Below, in pieces: positions 32,297 to 34,060 of a DNA stretch of 34,060 nt. Under the pieces are notes generated by a model. That model searched no databases, had not been told where the DNA came from, and saw nothing but the letters and a program-made list of their open reading frames with translations. This DNA comes from Leisingera sp. JC1 (GTDB taxonomy: Bacteria > Pseudomonadota > Alphaproteobacteria > Rhodobacterales > Rhodobacteraceae), in the NCBI RefSeq assembly GCF_001679925.1, contig NZ_LYUZ01000114.1, forward strand, positions 139,807 to 173,866, given 5' to 3'. Within the stretch, counting starts at the first letter, position 1, and each line of letters begins with the position of its first letter. Made by a program: the position numbers and the translations under genes.

Positions 32297-33097
32297 TCAG
32301 GCGAAATTGATAGACACGGAACCGAAGGGGCCGAAATCGGCGGCGATTTCCGTGCCCGGCGGGCATTCGATGGGGCGGATGAAGGAGCCCGAGAGCACGA
32401 TATCCCCGGCCTCGATCTGTTGTCCATATTCCGCCATCCGCCGCGCCAGCCACAGGACCGAGGTGACAGGATCATTCAGAACGCCGGCGCCTAGGCCGGT
32501 TTCCTCCACCGTGCCGTCCCGGGCCACGATGGCCCCCACCCAGCGCAGGTCATGAGCATCCACGGCGTGGCGCTCCGCCCCAAGCACGACGCCGGCATTT
32601 GCGGCGTTGTCGCTGATGGTGTCGGTGATGATGCGGGCCTGGCCGGTATCCGGGTCGGCGCGCAGGATGCGGGTGTCGAGGATTTCCAGCGATGGGGCCA
32701 CATAATCCGTCGCAGCCAGCACGTCTGCGCGGGTGCAGTGGGCGCCTGCGAGGGGGGATTTCATCACAAAGGCGATCTCTGCTTCCACCCGCGGCTGAAT
32801 GAAGCGGCCGGCGGGGATGGTGCTGCCGTTTTCAAACGCCATATCGTCCAGCAATACGCCGCTGTCGGGGGTGGTGATGTTCAGCGCCTGCTGCATGGCG
32901 CGGCTGGTGAGGCCGATTTTCCAGCCGATTTTCCTGCGGCCGGAGGCCAGTTTTTGCCTGATTAGAGCCTGTTGCACTGCATAGGCGTCGTCCAGCGTCA
33001 TGCCAGGATAGGCCAAGGAGAGCAGGCCGCATTGCTGGCCGGTTTGCTCGGCTTTGAACAGCCGGTCAGCGGCTTCCTGGTGCTGTTCCGGGGTCAT
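32297..33097 (-). CDS. hpaH: 2-oxo-hept-4-ene-1,7-dioate hydratase family protein
   Basis: This is a 266-residue hydratase of the FAH-fold MhpD/HpaH family. HpaH hydrates 2-oxohept-4-ene-1,7-dioate to the 4-hydroxy compound that HpaI then cleaves. The metal-binding acids E105 and E107 lie in RVEAEIAF, and E138 in SLEILDTR, as in HpcG/HpaH. Other family sequences are [22 protein letters not shown] and [15 protein letters not shown]. Its start overlaps the stop of the FAH-family gene by four bases (ATGA). Distinction from the related 2-hydroxypentadienoate hydratase rests on pairing with an HpaI-type aldolase. Confidence 0.88.
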   Translation of the reverse strand: MTPEQHQEAADRLFKAEQTGQQCGLLSLAYPGMTLDDAYAVQQALIRQKLASGRRKIGWKIGLTSRAMQQALNITTPDSGVLLDDMAFENGSTIPAGRFIQPRVEAEIAFVMKSPLAGAHCTRADVLAATDYVAPSLEILDTRILRADPDTGQARIITDTISDNAANAGVVLGAERHAVDAHDLRWVGAIVARDGTVEETGLGAGVLNDPVTSVLWLARRMAEYGQQIEAGDIVLSGSFIRPIECPPGTEIAADFGPFGSVSINFA

Positions 33098-33945
33098 GCC
33101 TCATCCTCAACCGTGTTGCGTAAGGTTCCGATGCCCTCAACCTCAACCTCCACCACGTCGCCGGGGACCAGGTATTTCGGCGGATCAAACCGTGCGCCTG
33201 CGCCTGTCGGCGTGCCTGTGATGATCACGTCGCCGGGCTGCAAGGTCGTGAAGGTGGAGATATAGGCGATCTCCTCGCGGATCGGGAACATCATGCGGGC
33301 CAGGGTGTCATCCTGACGGATCTCTCCGTTCACGCGGGTGACAATGCGGGCGTCATCCAGCTGGGCGGCGTCGGTGAAGGGCACAAGCCAAGGGCCGATG
33401 GCGCCGGAATTGTCCCAGTTCTTGCCTTGCGTCACGTTGAACTTGGCGTGGCGGACCCAGTCGCGGATGGTGCCCTCATTCGCCAGTGTTAGTGCCGCGA
33501 TATGATCGTAAGCGTCCTCCGGTTTGATCCGGCGGCCTGCCTTGCCGATCACCACGGCGACCTCGCCCTCGTAATCCAGCGTGTGGTTTTCCGGCGGGCG
33601 GATCAGCGGGCGCTCTGCCCCGGTGAAGGAGCGCGGGAAGCGGGGGAACAGGGACATGTGCTTGGGCTGGGCAGAGCCGTCCTTGTACTCCGCGTTGCGG
33701 TCCGGGAAGTTGACGCCGACGCAGATGATCTTTTCCGGGTTGGGGATCGGGATTTCGTAGGTAAAATCCTTGTGGGTGACGGGTTGGCCCTCGGCAGCCT
33801 GAGCCAGTGCGGGCAGGCCGCCTGCCGCGATCACGTCGCGCAGGGAGGGCCAGTGCGGGAACTGCGGCGACAGGGCGATCATGCCGGCGTCCGTCGCGGC
33901 GCCGTAGAAGGTCTCGCCATTGGCGGTGCAGGTTGCAAAGCGCAT
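33094..33945 (-). CDS. fumarylacetoacetate hydrolase family protein
   Basis: This is a 283-residue FAH-family enzyme. The context suggests the HpaG-type step (decarboxylation/isomerisation of 5-carboxymethyl-muconate-derived acids) just before HpaH and HpaI, but the family also includes acylpyruvases and ureidoglycolate lyases, so the reaction is inferred. The family start IICVGVNFPDRNAEY is at 73-87. The metal-binding acids E126 and E128 lie in LDYEGEVAVVIGK. The third ligand, usually Asp in NDV/NDW-type sequences, appears as E157 in ANEGTIRDW. QGKNWDNSGAIGPWLV and ITGTPTGAG are conserved. The start overlaps the upstream stop by one base (TGATG). Confidence 0.88.
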   Translation of the reverse strand: MRFATCTANGETFYGAATDAGMIALSPQFPHWPSLRDVIAAGGLPALAQAAEGQPVTHKDFTYEIPIPNPEKIICVGVNFPDRNAEYKDGSAQPKHMSLFPRFPRSFTGAERPLIRPPENHTLDYEGEVAVVIGKAGRRIKPEDAYDHIAALTLANEGTIRDWVRHAKFNVTQGKNWDNSGAIGPWLVPFTDAAQLDDARIVTRVNGEIRQDDTLARMMFPIREEIAYISTFTTLQPGDVIITGTPTGAGARFDPPKYLVPGDVVEVEVEGIGTLRNTVEDEA

Positions 33946-34060
33946 CAGGTCAGGCTCCTTGCGATTCCGGTGATGACGTCGAAGGCCATCATTACATCGG
34001 CTTCGGTGGTCTCGAACTGGCCTGCCTGGAAGCGGATCACCAGCTCACCGTCGAGGCGGG
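33945..34060 (-). CDS. C-terminal fragment of an unidentified protein (cut by the window edge)
   Basis: The last 37 codons of an open frame enter from the right edge and end at a TGA overlapping the ATG of the FAH-family gene by one base, so it belongs to the same operon. The visible end reads LDGELVIRFQAGQFETTEADV, then MMAFDVITGIARSLT. The pattern of a strand followed by TTEADV and a final helix resembles the C-termini of fold-type I PLP enzymes such as threonine aldolases or group II decarboxylases, but 37 residues are too few to identify it. Confidence 0.5.
   Translation of the reverse strand, partial: RLDGELVIRFQAGQFETTEADVMMAFDVITGIARSLT

Overview
The window looks like chromosomal DNA of an alphaproteobacterium of the Rhodobacteraceae, most likely the Roseobacter group (Leisingera/Phaeobacter/Ruegeria type). 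The reasons are the high GC content, the accD-folC pair, a DUF2794 protein, an Irr-type iron control element in front of mbfA, and an alphaproteobacterial GAAC-N7-GAAC LexA box in front of imuB. This placement is inferred from gene content and motifs; no search was run. I see no rRNA, tRNA, CRISPR array, complete insertion sequence, integrase or phage gene. Most of the window is dense housekeeping and metabolic DNA with small operons and many 4-nt stop/start overlaps.

Layout. 1-7.9 kb: a small lipoprotein (-), a CPBP membrane protease, accD and folC (+), a bestrophin/zapE pair (-) and an MFS transporter (+). 7.9-11.4 kb: a compact minus-strand operon reading DMT exporter, HAD phosphatase, ornithine-cyclodeaminase family enzyme, alpha/beta hydrolase. 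11.4-16.7 kb: a palindrome-rich gap with a small membrane protein, then the minus-strand operon fghA-sthA-UPF0178 (formaldehyde detoxification and pyridine-nucleotide balance), a cupin, an AEC transporter, and a second palindrome-rich gap. 16.7-21.5 kb: mbfA iron exporter with its Irr box, a divergent TetR regulator, a cytochrome c', an SOS-controlled imuB without imuA or dnaE2 beside it, and an ArsR-like regulator. 21.6-26.8 kb: DUF2794, a minus-strand operon (HPt-like small protein, M17 aminopeptidase, NlpC/P60 peptidase), a beta-carbonic anhydrase and a DUF3095 protein that reads like a diverged nucleotidyl cyclase. 26.8-31.3 kb: MFS transporter, asd, a small hypothetical protein and a DUF4139 (MuiA-like) secreted protein. 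31.5-34.06 kb: a minus-strand catabolic operon with an FAH-family enzyme, HpaH-type hydratase and HpaI-type aldolase, entered by a gene cut off at the window edge.

The best-supported regulatory findings are the Irr box lying across the mbfA promoter and the LexA box lying across the imuB promoter. The most unusual structural signal is a set of related palindromic elements in the larger intergenic gaps (about 4.3, 11.5, 16.6, 22.0 and 31.4 kb). They share sequence blocks with each other and look like a dispersed repeat family. I did not find a clear new defence or mobile system. The closest candidates for new biology are the DUF3095 protein divergent from an MFS transporter, the orphan SOS imuB, and the DMT-HAD-OCD-hydrolase operon.
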